A stretch of 64,000 nucleotides of DNA from Thermasporomyces composti (GTDB lineage Bacteria; Actinomycetota; Actinomycetes; Propionibacteriales; Actinopolymorphaceae), in assembly GCF_003386795.1 (NCBI RefSeq), contig NZ_QTUC01000001.1, positions 3,410,001 through 3,474,000 on the forward strand, in the 5' to 3' direction. The notes beneath the pieces were generated by a model. It made no database searches. It had not been told where the DNA came from and was given only the letters and a program-made list of their open reading frames with translations. Below are positions 1 to 8,052 of this stretch, in pieces. How positions within the stretch are numbered: the first letter of the stretch is position 1; each line of letters opens with the position of its first letter. Made by a program: the position numbers and the translations under genes.

Positions 1-2774
1 AGCACTTCACGTCCATGACGGACGAGGAGCTCCGCGACATGACCCAGGAGTTCCGGGCCCGGTACGCCGACGGCGAGTCCCTCGACGACCTGCTGCCTGA
101 GGCCTTCGCGACGGTCCGGGAAGCGGCGAAGCGGACGATCCTGCAGCGACACTTCGACGTTCAGATCATGGGTGGCGCCGCCCTCCACATGGGTCACATC
201 GCGGAGATGAAGACCGGTGAGGGCAAGACGCTCGTCGCCACGTTGGCGGCCTACCTCAACGCGATCGCGGGCAAGGGCGTCCACGTCGTCACCGTCAACG
301 ACTACCTCGCCCAGTACCAGGGCGAGTGGATGGGGCGGATCTACCACTTCCTCGGCATGTCGGTGGGTGTGATCCGCTCGGACTCGAGCATCCCGGAGCG
401 GCGCAAGGCCTACGCCTGCGACATCACCTACGGCACGAACAACGAGTTCGGGTTCGACTACCTGCGCGACAACATGGCCATGAGCCTGGACGGCTGCGTC
501 CAGCGCGGTCACCACTACGCCATCGTCGACGAGGTCGACTCCATCCTCATCGACGAGGCGCGGACACCGCTCATCATCTCCGGCACGGTCGCGCAGAGCT
601 CGAAGTGGTACGAGGAGTTCGCGCGGATCGCGGCCCGGCTGCGGCCCGACGTCGACTACGAGGTCGACCTGAAGAAGCGCACCGTCGGCATCCTCGAGCC
701 GGGGATCGACAAGGTCGAGGACTACCTCGGCATCGACAACCTCTACGAGCCGGCGAACACCCCGCTCGTCCAGTACCTCAACAACGCCATCCGCGCGAAG
801 GAGCTGTTCAAGCGGGACCGGGACTACGTCGTGCTGGACGGCGAGGTCCTCATCGTCGATGAGCACACCGGTCGCATCCTGCACGGTCGCCGCTACAACG
901 AGGGCCTGCACCAGGCGATCGAGGCGAAGGAAGGCGTTCCGATCAGGGACGAGAACCAGACCTTCGCGTCGATCACGTTGCAGAACTACTTCCGTCTCTA
1001 CGAGAAGCTCGCCGGCATGACGGGCACGGCGATGACCGAGGCGGCGGAGTTCAACAAGATCTACAACCTCCAGGTGACGCCGATCCCGACCAACCGGCCG
1101 ATGATCCGCATCGACCAGCCGGACCTGGTGTTCCGCACCAAGGAGGCGAAGTTCGCCGCCGTCGTCAACGACATCGCCGAGCGCCACGCGAAGGGCCAGC
1201 CGGTGCTGGTCGGGACGACCAGCGTCGAGCAGTCGGAGCTGTTGTCGTCGCTGCTGAAGAAGCGCGGTATCCCGCACGAGGTGCTCAACGCCAAGAACCA
1301 CGCGCGGGAGGCGGCGATCGTCGCGCAGGCCGGCCGGAAGGGCGCCGTGACGGTGGCGACGAACATGGCCGGTCGAGGCACGGACATCATGCTCGGTGGC
1401 AACCCGGAGTTCCTCGCCGACCAGGAGCTGCGGGAGATGGGGCTCGACCCGGTCGAGCACGCCGAGGAGTACGAGCGCGCCTGGCCGGCCGTGCTCGAGC
1501 GGTGCAAGAAGGCCGTGGCCGCGGAGCACGACGAGGTCGCCGCTCTCGGCGGCCTGTACGTCCTTGGCACCGAGCGCCACGAGTCACGCCGGATCGACAA
1601 CCAGCTCCGTGGTCGGGCGGGACGTCAGGGCGACCCGGGCGAGAGCCGGTTCTACCTCTCGCTCGAGGACGACCTCATGCGGCGCTTCAAGTCCGACTGG
1701 GTCGACTGGGTGCTCACGAGCCTGAAGATCCCCGACGATGTCCCGATCGAGAACAAGCGGGTCACCGGGGCCATCGCCTCCGCGCAGGCGCAGGTCGAGG
1801 CGATGAACTTCGAGCTGCGGAAGGACATCCTCAAGTACGACGACGTCCTCAACAAGCAGCGCGAGGTCATCTACGCCGAGCGCCGCCGGGTCCTGGAGGG
1901 CCAGGACATCCACGAGCAGGTCAAGTCGATGATCGACGACGTCCTGGAGTCCTACGTCTACGTCGCCACGGAAGGACCTCCGGAGGACTGGGACCTGGAG
2001 AGGCTGTGGGCTGACCTGAAGACGGTGTACCCGGTCGGTTTCTCCGTCGCCCATGCGGAGGCCGAGGTCGGTGGACGGTCCCACCTGACTCGCGAGGACC
2101 TGCTGCGGCGTTTCCGCGAGGACGCGCACCGTGCCTACGAGCGTCGCGAGGCCGAGCTGGGCTCGGACGTGCTCCGTGACCTGGAGCGCCAGGTCATCCT
2201 GCGGGTGCTGGACGACAAGTGGCGTGACCACCTCTACGAGATGGACTACCTGCGGGAGGGCATCGGCCTGCGCGCGATGGCGCAGCGCGACCCGCTGGTG
2301 GAGTACCAGCGGGAGGGCTACGACCTGTTCATGGCGATGATGGACGCCATCAAGGAGGAGTCGGTCCGCCAGCTGTTCTACGCGCAGGTGCAGTTCGTGC
2401 CGGCGACCATCCCAGGTGCCGCGCCCGCGGGGGTGCCGGCGTCCGCCGCGGCCGGGGCCCAGGGGGCAGCGGCGCAGCCGGAGGGAGCACCGGCGCCGCC
2501 CCCCGTCCAGGAGCGTCCTCGGGTGGTGGTCCCCGGGCTGGGCGGCCCGCAGCTGAGCCGGCTCTCGTACTCCGGTCCCTCGGTCGACGGCGCCGGTGGC
2601 GTGGTGCAGCGCACGGAGCGTCCCGGGACCGGGATCGGCGGTCAGACCGCCGCGCAGGGCGCCGACGGCGACTACTCCGGGACTCCCCGCAACGCGCCGT
2701 GCCCGTGCGGGTCGGGTCGGAAGTTCAAGCGCTGCCACGGTGACCCCAAGGCGCGGGCCCGCATGTCCGGCTGA
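1..2774 (+). CDS. secA: SecA preprotein translocase ATPase, 5' end outside the window
   Basis: SecA is the cytoplasmic ATPase that drives unfolded proteins through SecYEG. The reading frame is already open at base 1, and the residues before the ATG at 15 (HFTS) still match the family, so the true start lies upstream. Counting from that ATG, the Walker A segment MKTGEGKT is at about residues 65-72. It is followed by the [16 protein letters not shown] stretch, the helicase motor and scaffold domains, a Pro/Ala-rich linker, and a C-terminal SEC-C zinc motif with CPCGSG and a C-H pair (KRCHGD). Only some 30-40 N-terminal residues should be missing. A hairpin at 2880-2912 separates it from the convergent Rv3235-like gene, the same neighbour it has in other actinobacteria. 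Confidence 0.97.
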   Translation, partial: HFTSMTDEELRDMTQEFRARYADGESLDDLLPEAFATVREAAKRTILQRHFDVQIMGGAALHMGHIAEMKTGEGKTLVATLAAYLNAIAGKGVHVVTVNDYLAQYQGEWMGRIYHFLGMSVGVIRSDSSIPERRKAYACDITYGTNNEFGFDYLRDNMAMSLDGCVQRGHHYAIVDEVDSILIDEARTPLIISGTVAQSSKWYEEFARIAARLRPDVDYEVDLKKRTVGILEPGIDKVEDYLGIDNLYEPANTPLVQYLNNAIRAKELFKRDRDYVVLDGEVLIVDEHTGRILHGRRYNEGLHQAIEAKEGVPIRDENQTFASITLQNYFRLYEKLAGMTGTAMTEAAEFNKIYNLQVTPIPTNRPMIRIDQPDLVFRTKEAKFAAVVNDIAERHAKGQPVLVGTTSVEQSELLSSLLKKRGIPHEVLNAKNHAREAAIVAQAGRKGAVTVATNMAGRGTDIMLGGNPEFLADQELREMGLDPVEHAEEYERAWPAVLERCKKAVAAEHDEVAALGGLYVLGTERHESRRIDNQLRGRAGRQGDPGESRFYLSLEDDLMRRFKSDWVDWVLTSLKIPDDVPIENKRVTGAIASAQAQVEAMNFELRKDILKYDDVLNKQREVIYAERRRVLEGQDIHEQVKSMIDDVLESYVYVATEGPPEDWDLERLWADLKTVYPVGFSVAHAEAEVGGRSHLTREDLLRRFREDAHRAYERREAELGSDVLRDLERQVILRVLDDKWRDHLYEMDYLREGIGLRAMAQRDPLVEYQREGYDLFMAMMDAIKEESVRQLFYAQVQFVPATIPGAAPAGVPASAAAGAQGAAAQPEGAPAPPPVQERPRVVVPGLGGPQLSRLSYSGPSVDGAGGVVQRTERPGTGIGGQTAAQGADGDYSGTPRNAPCPCGSGRKFKRCHGDPKARARMSG

Positions 2775-2879
2775 CCGGTCGGTTCGCCGGTGCCGATCGG
2801 AGACGAGGGTCATGAGCCGTCCGGACGGAAGCCGGTCGGGAACCGACATCTGCAGTCAGCCGCGAGCGCTGTCAGAGAC

Positions 2880-2912
2880 GACGCCGCCGCCCCACCTCGG
2901 GACGGCGGCGTC
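2880..2912. terminator. Bidirectional hairpin terminator between secA and the Rv3235-like gene
   Basis: GACGCCGCCG at 2880-2889 is exactly complementary to CGGCGGCGTC at 2903-2912, with a short CCC/GGG pairing inside the loop. It lies in the 165-base gap between two convergent genes. No T-run follows, as is usual for high-GC terminators. Confidence 0.6.
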
Positions 2913-2939
2913 CGTGTCGACGACGGGTTCGCTTCAAGC

Positions 2940-3563
2940 TCAGCCGAGGACGAGGGCCGTGCAGCGCCAGCGTCCGTCGAGCCCTTCCAGGCGCAGCGCG
3001 ATCGCTCGCGAGCGACCGCCCTCTTTGACGTGGACGGCCGCCTCGACGACGCCGTCCCGAGGCTCGCACAGGTGCACCGACCGAACCAGCGCGCGTCCTC
3101 GACCACGCCGCGCGCCTGGGGCGAGGCGTCCGAGCGCCCGTGCCCGGCGGGTGACGTCGGCGTAGACGCCCTCGTTGGTCCAGCGCAACAGCTGCGTGAC
3201 CGGCCGCTCCCCGGCGAGCACCTCGACCACCGCCTGAACGAACCGACCGGTCCACGAGTAGGGATCGGGCAAGGCCACCCGCGGCGTGGGTTGGGGAGCG
3301 AAGAACGAGTCCTCCGTGCGCGGCTTCGGCGGCCGGCTGCCGACGACCGTGAGGTGTCGCTGGCCCGCGCTGTCGCGTGCCGCTCGCTCCGGAACGGTGA
3401 CGTCGTCGGTCAGGTCGAGAGCCAGTGCCCCGTCGGTGAGGGGCGTGCCGTGTCCTCGCTCGTCGTCGTACGGAGGCTCGGCCGCCGGCGCGGGTACACG
3501 GCGGGGCAGTGCGCTGACGCTGAGTCGCGGAGAGGACTGCGGCGTGGTCCAGGTTGCAGTCAT
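2940..3563 (-). CDS. Rv3235-family protein
   Basis: This 207-residue soluble protein has an unknown biochemical role. The N-terminal half is disordered and rich in Pro and Arg. The conserved part begins near residue 100 with a block reading RFVQAVVEVLAGERPVTQLL followed by RWTNEGVYADVTRRA, and ends with an antiparallel basic/hydrophobic region containing VRSVHLCEPRDGVVEAA. This pattern and the position beside secA match the actinobacterial Rv3235 family. No catalytic motif or membrane segment is visible. The start is the ATG at 3563; its ribosome binding site is weak. It points toward secA and away from the LysM gene's stop, so it could be co-transcribed with the LysM gene. Confidence 0.75.
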   Translation of the reverse strand: MTATWTTPQSSPRLSVSALPRRVPAPAAEPPYDDERGHGTPLTDGALALDLTDDVTVPERAARDSAGQRHLTVVGSRPPKPRTEDSFFAPQPTPRVALPDPYSWTGRFVQAVVEVLAGERPVTQLLRWTNEGVYADVTRRARALGRLAPGARRGRGRALVRSVHLCEPRDGVVEAAVHVKEGGRSRAIALRLEGLDGRWRCTALVLG

Positions 3564-3615
3564 CGGTGCATCCCCCGATTCGGTGAGTGTTGTGGCCGGT
3601 GCGGTTGTGGAGACG

Positions 3616-4473
3616 TCAGCGTTGCGGTGGCGGAGGGGTGAGGATCTGGCCGGGCAAGATCAGGTTCGGATCGTCGCCGATGACCTGCCGGTTCGCCTCG
3701 TACCAGCGCTGCCACTCGCGATGGATCTCGGCGTTGCTCGCCCCGGGGCCGAGGTGACGAGCCGCGATGTCCCACAGCGTGTCGCCGCGTTTCACGACCA
3801 CCTGCTGCTGGACATCCCCCAGGTCGCGGACCGGCGCGCGGGTCACCGGGTCGCTCGTCTGCGGGCGCTCGGGGTTGGGCAGGTCGGCCTGACCGGTCAC
3901 CGGAGCCTGGTCGGCGACCGGCCGGTCGGGCATCGGCAGCCTTGCCACGATGTCGCTCGCGACGACGTCGCTCGTGACCACGTCAGACCCGCTGGGCCGG
4001 TCGAGGCTCGGCAAGGTGACGCCGCTGGGGAGCCGGCTGTCGATGGTGCCCGGCCGGTCGAGGCTCGGCAGCATCTGAGCGGCCGCGGCGGCCGCCTGGG
4101 TGGGCTGGTCCACCGTGGCGGCGTTCGCGGGCAGCGCCCCGAACATGGGACCCGCGGCGACGGAGATTCCCAGGGCGATACGCGCGATCCGTCGGTACGC
4201 CGCGGGTGTCACGCGCTCGGCTAGCTCGCCGCAGGCACGACCCAGCGCACCTGGGAGGACGGAGAGCGCCATGAGGATCGTGCCGAACGCCAGCCAGGCG
4301 TAGCAGGCCCAGGCCAGGACCGCGACCACGAAGACGAGAAGGGCCTCGAACGACGGATTGCCGTCGCGCACCCCACTCCAGCTGCCGGCGGTGAGCCACC
4401 GGAGGAACCAAGCGCCCCACGCGAAGGCGAGGAGGACGCCGATCGGTGAGAGCACTCGGCGGGCGGTCCGCAT
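3616..4473 (-). CDS. Membrane-anchored LysM domain protein
   Basis: This 285-residue protein is predicted to be held in the membrane and to bind peptidoglycan. Hydrophobic segments lie at about residues 8-28, 45-70 and 97-115. A long Pro/Asp/Arg-rich linker with repeated SLDRPG-like units follows. A single C-terminal LysM domain at about 227-281 starts VVVKRGDTLWDIAARHLG and ends LILPGQILTPP. The ATG at 4473 has a GGAGG ribosome binding site seven bases upstream. LysM proteins of this shape are common next to secA and Tad genes in actinobacteria. Its upstream region (4497-4514) carries an 18-base element shared with the BldC-like gene, which suggests common control. Confidence 0.8.
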   Translation of the reverse strand: MRTARRVLSPIGVLLAFAWGAWFLRWLTAGSWSGVRDGNPSFEALLVFVVAVLAWACYAWLAFGTILMALSVLPGALGRACGELAERVTPAAYRRIARIALGISVAAGPMFGALPANAATVDQPTQAAAAAAQMLPSLDRPGTIDSRLPSGVTLPSLDRPSGSDVVTSDVVASDIVARLPMPDRPVADQAPVTGQADLPNPERPQTSDPVTRAPVRDLGDVQQQVVVKRGDTLWDIAARHLGPGASNAEIHREWQRWYEANRQVIGDDPNLILPGQILTPPPPQR

Positions 4474-4496
4474 TGGTTGGCCTCCGAACCTTTCGA

Positions 4497-4514
4497 TTGC
4501 TTGCGTTTGCTTTC
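4497..4514 (-). promoter_or_regulatory. Shared 18-base element upstream of the LysM gene
   Basis: The plus strand reads TTGCTTGCGTTTGCTTTC here. The same element with two changes is found at 5762-5779 upstream of the BldC-like gene. In both cases it lies 24-65 bases before a minus-strand start. It has an internal head-to-tail GCAA-type repetition, which suits a MerR/BldC-fold protein that binds direct repeats. It is proposed as an operator; no binding data are visible. Confidence 0.45.
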
Positions 4515-4588
4515 ATACTCTGCGGTTCGATGCGCTGTCAACCGAATGTGGTCTCTGATGCTTTGATTCGTGTTCGTCCGGCTTCGCA

Positions 4589-4638
4589 CGTTCGCTCGCG
4601 AGGTCGCCTGACCGCGTTCGCTCGCGAGGTCGCGTGAC
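4589..4638. repeat. Two 24-base direct repeats, 26-base period
   Basis: The copies at 4589-4612 and 4615-4638 match at 23 of 24 positions, each starting CGTTCGCTCGCGAGG. They fill part of the 243-base gap between the divergent LysM gene and the gene at 4717. They may be a regulatory site or a slippage product. Confidence 0.6.
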
Positions 4639-4716
4639 GATGTAACGACCGACCGTGGCCGCGAGTGAGCAGCGACCAGACGGTGTCGTCGATCACTCAC
4701 GCAGTACGGTGGCCCG

Positions 4717-5271
4717 GTGCGTTGGGAGAGCCTTTTCGCCGATCTCGATGCTCAGATGGAGGAGCTGGAGGCCGCCGAGCTCGCCTCGGAGGTCGCTGAT
4801 CGCACCCGTCGTGAGGTCGCGCGGTTCCGGCTCGTCGACCGGCTGCGGCCGATGCGCGGCTATCCCGTGGTCGTCTACGTCCTCGGCGCCGGCAAGGTGG
4901 CGGGACGGATCTCCAGCGTGGGAGCTGACTGGCTGCTTCTCACCGAGGAGACGAGGTTCGAGGTGCTCGTTCCGCTGGACGCCATCACCGGGATCACCGG
5001 TCTCGGCGGACTCACCGCCGCGCCCGGCAGCGAGGGACGGGTCGCGGCGCGGCTCACGCTGGCGTACGCGCTCCGCGGCATCGCCCGCGACCGATCCTCG
5101 GTCGCGGTGGCCATGCGGGACGCCAGTGTCGTGACCGGGACGATCGACCGGGTTGGCGCCGACTTCTTCGAGATGGCCGAACACGCGCCTGGCGAGGTAC
5201 GTCGAGCCCGCGACGTCAAGGGGATACGCACGGTGCCCTTCGCAGGCGTCGCATTCGTGCGGCGCTCCTAG
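4717..5271 (+). CDS. Conserved actinobacterial protein of unknown function
   Basis: This 184-residue soluble protein has a GTG start at 4717. It has an N-terminal helix rich in Glu and Leu (LFADLDAQMEELEAAELASE), then a Lsm/SH3-like beta pattern around GYPVVVYVLGAGKVAGRISSVGADWLLL, which recurs in the second half as ASVVTGTIDRVGADFFEM. The two related beta units suggest an internal duplication of a small barrel. No enzyme motif is seen. Similar short proteins occur in this neighbourhood in other actinobacteria. It points toward the BldC-like gene, which is convergent. Function is not assigned. Confidence 0.7.
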   Translation: MRWESLFADLDAQMEELEAAELASEVADRTRREVARFRLVDRLRPMRGYPVVVYVLGAGKVAGRISSVGADWLLLTEETRFEVLVPLDAITGITGLGGLTAAPGSEGRVAARLTLAYALRGIARDRSSVAVAMRDASVVTGTIDRVGADFFEMAEHAPGEVRRARDVKGIRTVPFAGVAFVRRS

Positions 5272-5475
5272 GTCGGCACCGTGGTCGTCCGTGAGGCCGG
5301 CCACGGGGAGTGGCGCTGAAAGGCTCTGCCCCTCGGCGACCAGCCTCACGCTCGGCGACAGCTCGTCACAAGGCGTATGCCGACGCGGTTCGCTCCCGGC
5401 CCCTCGCTTCGTCGGGGCCGGGACGCGAACCCACGACCGAGCTGGGTGCCTCGGCGGCGCCGTCGTCGGGGCGGC

Positions 5476-5715
5476 TCAGAGGTCGTCCGCCTTGTTCGAG
5501 GTGTAGGGGTGCGCGGCGATGAACTCCCGGGTCTCGGAGTACATGCGCTGGATGTACTCCTCCAGCGCGCTCGCCTCCACCCGCCACTGGCCGCGCCCAC
5601 CGATCTTGATCGCCGGAAGTTCACCGCTGCGGACGAGAGCGTATGCCTGTGCCGCCGAGATATTGAGCACCTCCGCGACATCAGCCAGCTGCAGGAACCT
5701 TGGCGTGCCAGGCAA
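5476..5715 (-). CDS. BldC-like / excisionase-fold helix-turn-helix regulator
   Basis: This 79-residue protein has a MerR-like winged helix-turn-helix. FLQLADVAEVLNISAAQAYALVRSGELPAIKIGGRGQWRV is the DNA-binding unit, and the end is a helix with EEYIQRMYSETREFI. The start is a TTG at 5715, chosen because AGGAG lies six bases upstream. Small proteins of this family (BldC and relatives) bind DNA cooperatively along direct repeats. The gene lies back-to-back with the first Tad gene (start 5930). Its leader carries an 18-base element also found before the LysM gene, so it is a good candidate for a local regulator of itself, the LysM gene and possibly the pilus genes. Confidence 0.85.
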   Translation of the reverse strand: MPGTPRFLQLADVAEVLNISAAQAYALVRSGELPAIKIGGRGQWRVEASALEEYIQRMYSETREFIAAHPYTSNKADDL

Positions 5716-5761
5716 GGTGGTCTCCTCTCTCGACGTACCCCAGCCTCAGTTTGCCACGCGT

Positions 5762-5779
5762 TTGCTTGCGGTTGCCTTC
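5762..5779 (-). promoter_or_regulatory. Shared 18-base element upstream of the BldC-like gene
   Basis: The plus strand reads TTGCTTGCGGTTGCCTTC, 16 of 18 identical to the element at 4497-4514. It lies between the divergent BldC-like and SAF-domain genes. Two copies of GTCCACAGG follow at 5784-5792 and 5810-5818. It is a likely autoregulatory site. Confidence 0.45.
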
Positions 5780-5929
5780 GCTTGTCCACAGGTTCCTTGA
5801 CTCGGTTCCGTCCACAGGACGACGCCAGGACACCAGGGCCGGCTCAACTGTCGTACTGTTTTGGGCGCCCGCGACCATGAAGCCCAGCGACCACGACGCC
5901 TGGTGATCGCGAACCGGAGGAGTGAGACC

Positions 5930-6601
5930 TTGTCCGAAGTCCCCTCGCCGAAGGCCACTCGGCAGGCTCGGCCGCGCTGGCTCGACCCCAAGCTCTTCCT
6001 CGGCATCCTGCTCGTGCTGGCGTCGATGGCCCTCGGTGCCCGGGTGATCGCCCAGGCGGATGCCACGGTCGAGGTGTGGGCGGTCAAGGACGACGTCGAC
6101 CTGGCTCCCTCGGCTCCGCTCGACGAGAGCGTGCTCGTGGTTCGCAAGGTGCGCTTCACGAGGCAGGAGGACGCTGACCGCTACGTGTCGGCGCGCGAGA
6201 AGATCCCCGAAGGGGCACGCATGGTCCGAGCGGTGGGTGCCGGTGAGTTCCTGCCCCGCAACGCCTGGACCACCAAACCGGACAGGCAGCTGCGGGACGC
6301 TCCGATCCCGGTGGAGGCCGGGCTCCTGCCGAAGTCGCTCCGCCAGTGGGATCGTGTCGACGTCTACTTCATTCCCGCGAACGACGACTCCTTCCCGCCG
6401 AAGAAGGGTGTGCTCGGCGCCAGCAACGTCATCGTCACCCAGCTGCCCTCCGGAGGAGGGCTCAGTGGCGGGGACGGCGGCGCCACGATCCGGATCGCGC
6501 TCGACGAGATGAGCGAGGGCTTCTCCCTCGAGCAGCTCGTCGCCAACGCGGGCAACGCCAGGGCCGTCATCGTCAAGCACGTCGCGCCGGAGTCGAGGTG
6601 A
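5930..6601 (+). CDS. SAF-domain CpaB/RcpC-like Tad pilus protein
   Basis: This 223-residue protein probably assists Flp pilus assembly at the membrane. A TTG at 5930 is taken as the start because GGAGGAG ends eight bases before it; a longer frame from 5861 lacks a ribosome binding site. After a basic N terminus there is one membrane segment, LFLGILLVLASMALGARVIA. A SAF-like domain follows (VLVVRKVRFTRQEDADRYVSA through EKIPEGARMVRAVGAGEFL). The C-terminal region contains RVDVYFIPANDD and ends in EQLVANAGNARAVIVKHV. The CpaE-like gene follows after four bases. The other Tad genes are near 42.6-47.3 kb. Confidence 0.8.
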   Translation: MSEVPSPKATRQARPRWLDPKLFLGILLVLASMALGARVIAQADATVEVWAVKDDVDLAPSAPLDESVLVVRKVRFTRQEDADRYVSAREKIPEGARMVRAVGAGEFLPRNAWTTKPDRQLRDAPIPVEAGLLPKSLRQWDRVDVYFIPANDDSFPPKKGVLGASNVIVTQLPSGGGLSGGDGGATIRIALDEMSEGFSLEQLVANAGNARAVIVKHVAPESR

Positions 6602-6605
6602 GACC

Positions 6606-7901
6606 GTGACGCTTCCCGTCCTCACCGCTGTCACAGGGGCGCGATGGGAGTCCGATCTCGTCGCCGCTCTCGAACGCAGCTCGCTCGGACTCGATGTCGT
6701 TCGCAGGTGCGTCGACCTTCCCGACCTGCTCGCGACCGCACAGTCAGGTCAGGCGCGTGCCGTCCTGCTGTCGGCCGACCTGCGACGACTGGACCGGGAC
6801 GCCGTCGCCCGGTTGTTCGCGGAGGGAGTCGCGGTCGTCGGCGTGGTGACCCCTGGTGACCGCCAGGGAGAGGAACGACTACGGCGGCTCGGCGTCGCCA
6901 CCGTGGTCCCGGCCGACGCGCCCGCTGACGTCCTCGCCAACGCGGTCGCGGAAGCCGTCGAGCTGTCCCAGAAGACGCAGCGGGTGCCGGACTTCGCGGT
7001 GGCCAACCCTCGCGCCGCGATGCCGGTGCCGCCGCCGATGCCGGAGCCGCCACCCTACGAGACGGCGACCGGGACGGGTCAGCTCATCGCGGTCTGGGGC
7101 CCCGCCGGCGCGCCCGGCCGCACGTCGGTCGCGGTGACATTGGCCACGGAGCTGTCGCTGTTCGGCGTCCCCACCTTGCTCGCCGACGCGGACGTCTACG
7201 GCGGCGTGGTCGCGCAGGTCCTCGGCATCCTCGACGAGGCGCCTGGCCTGGCCGCGGCCTGTCGGTCGGCGAACAACGGCACCCTCGACCTGCCGGCCCT
7301 CGCCCGGCACGCTCGCGAGGTGATGCCGCGCCTGCGCGTGCTCACCGGCATCCCGCGGGCCGACCGTTGGCCGGAGCTCCGGGCGAGCGCACTGGAACAG
7401 GTGTGGGGTCTCGCCCGCCAGCTGGCGGCGGCGATCGTCGTCGACTGCGGGTTCTGCCTCGAGCAGGACGAGGAGATCTCCTTCGACACCGCGGCTCCGC
7501 GCCGGAACGGCGCGACGCTCACGACCCTGGAGGCGGCGGACACGGTCATCGCAGTGGGTGCGGCCGACCCGGTCGGGCTCCAACGACTGATCCGAGGCAT
7601 CGAGGAGCTGCGCGAGACCATCCCCGGTGTCAACCTCCGCGTGGTCGCGAACCTCGTCCGCAAGGGGCCGGTCGGTGGCGACGCCGAGAGCCAGATCCGG
7701 GAGGCGTTGCGTCGCTACGCCGGGGTCGAGGGCGTGGTGTGCGTTCCCTACGACCGCGCGTCGTTCGACACCGCGCTCGCCCAGGGACGCACGCTCGCCG
7801 AGGTGGCGCCCAAGTCCATCGCGCGTCCCCCGCTCCGGGCCTTGGCAGCCGAGCTCATGGGCATCACCTTGCCCCGCCAGCGGCGTCGACGCCGCCGCTG
7901 A
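6606..7901 (+). CDS. CpaE/TadZ-like MinD-family ATPase
   Basis: This 431-residue protein belongs to the ParA/MinD superfamily and would position the Tad pilus machine. The N-terminal 120 residues look like a degenerate receiver domain. A Pro-rich linker (PVPPPMPEPPP) joins it to the ATPase domain, which begins LIAVWGPAGAPGRTSVAVTLA. This is a deviant Walker A with Arg where the usual Lys would be. A switch-like IVVDCGFCLEQ and a MinD-type ADTVIAVGAADPVGLQRL follow. The C terminus is a run of Arg. GTG start at 6606, four bases after the SAF gene, so the two are co-transcribed. The Walker change is common in this subfamily, so it may bind nucleotide without classic ATP turnover. Confidence 0.8.
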   Translation: MTLPVLTAVTGARWESDLVAALERSSLGLDVVRRCVDLPDLLATAQSGQARAVLLSADLRRLDRDAVARLFAEGVAVVGVVTPGDRQGEERLRRLGVATVVPADAPADVLANAVAEAVELSQKTQRVPDFAVANPRAAMPVPPPMPEPPPYETATGTGQLIAVWGPAGAPGRTSVAVTLATELSLFGVPTLLADADVYGGVVAQVLGILDEAPGLAAACRSANNGTLDLPALARHAREVMPRLRVLTGIPRADRWPELRASALEQVWGLARQLAAAIVVDCGFCLEQDEEISFDTAAPRRNGATLTTLEAADTVIAVGAADPVGLQRLIRGIEELRETIPGVNLRVVANLVRKGPVGGDAESQIREALRRYAGVEGVVCVPYDRASFDTALAQGRTLAEVAPKSIARPPLRALAAELMGITLPRQRRRRRR

Positions 7902-7947
7902 GACGTCACCAGATCCGTCGCACGCGCTGGCGCTCCCTGGTCACGGA

Positions 7948-7968
7948 GCCCCGTCCCGCGGACGGGGC
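7948..7968. terminator. Hairpin terminator between the CpaE-like and PL8 genes
   Basis: GCCCCGTCC and GGACGGGGC form a perfect 9-base stem with a 3-base loop in the 151-base gap between convergent genes. It could serve both directions. Confidence 0.6.
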
Positions 7969-8052
7969 CGCCGTCTTCCAGGTCGAGCGCGGAGCGGTGC
8001 CGCGTCCTCCGCGTGTGAGGCGGTGCCCCACAGAATCCTCCGGCCCCGTCGA

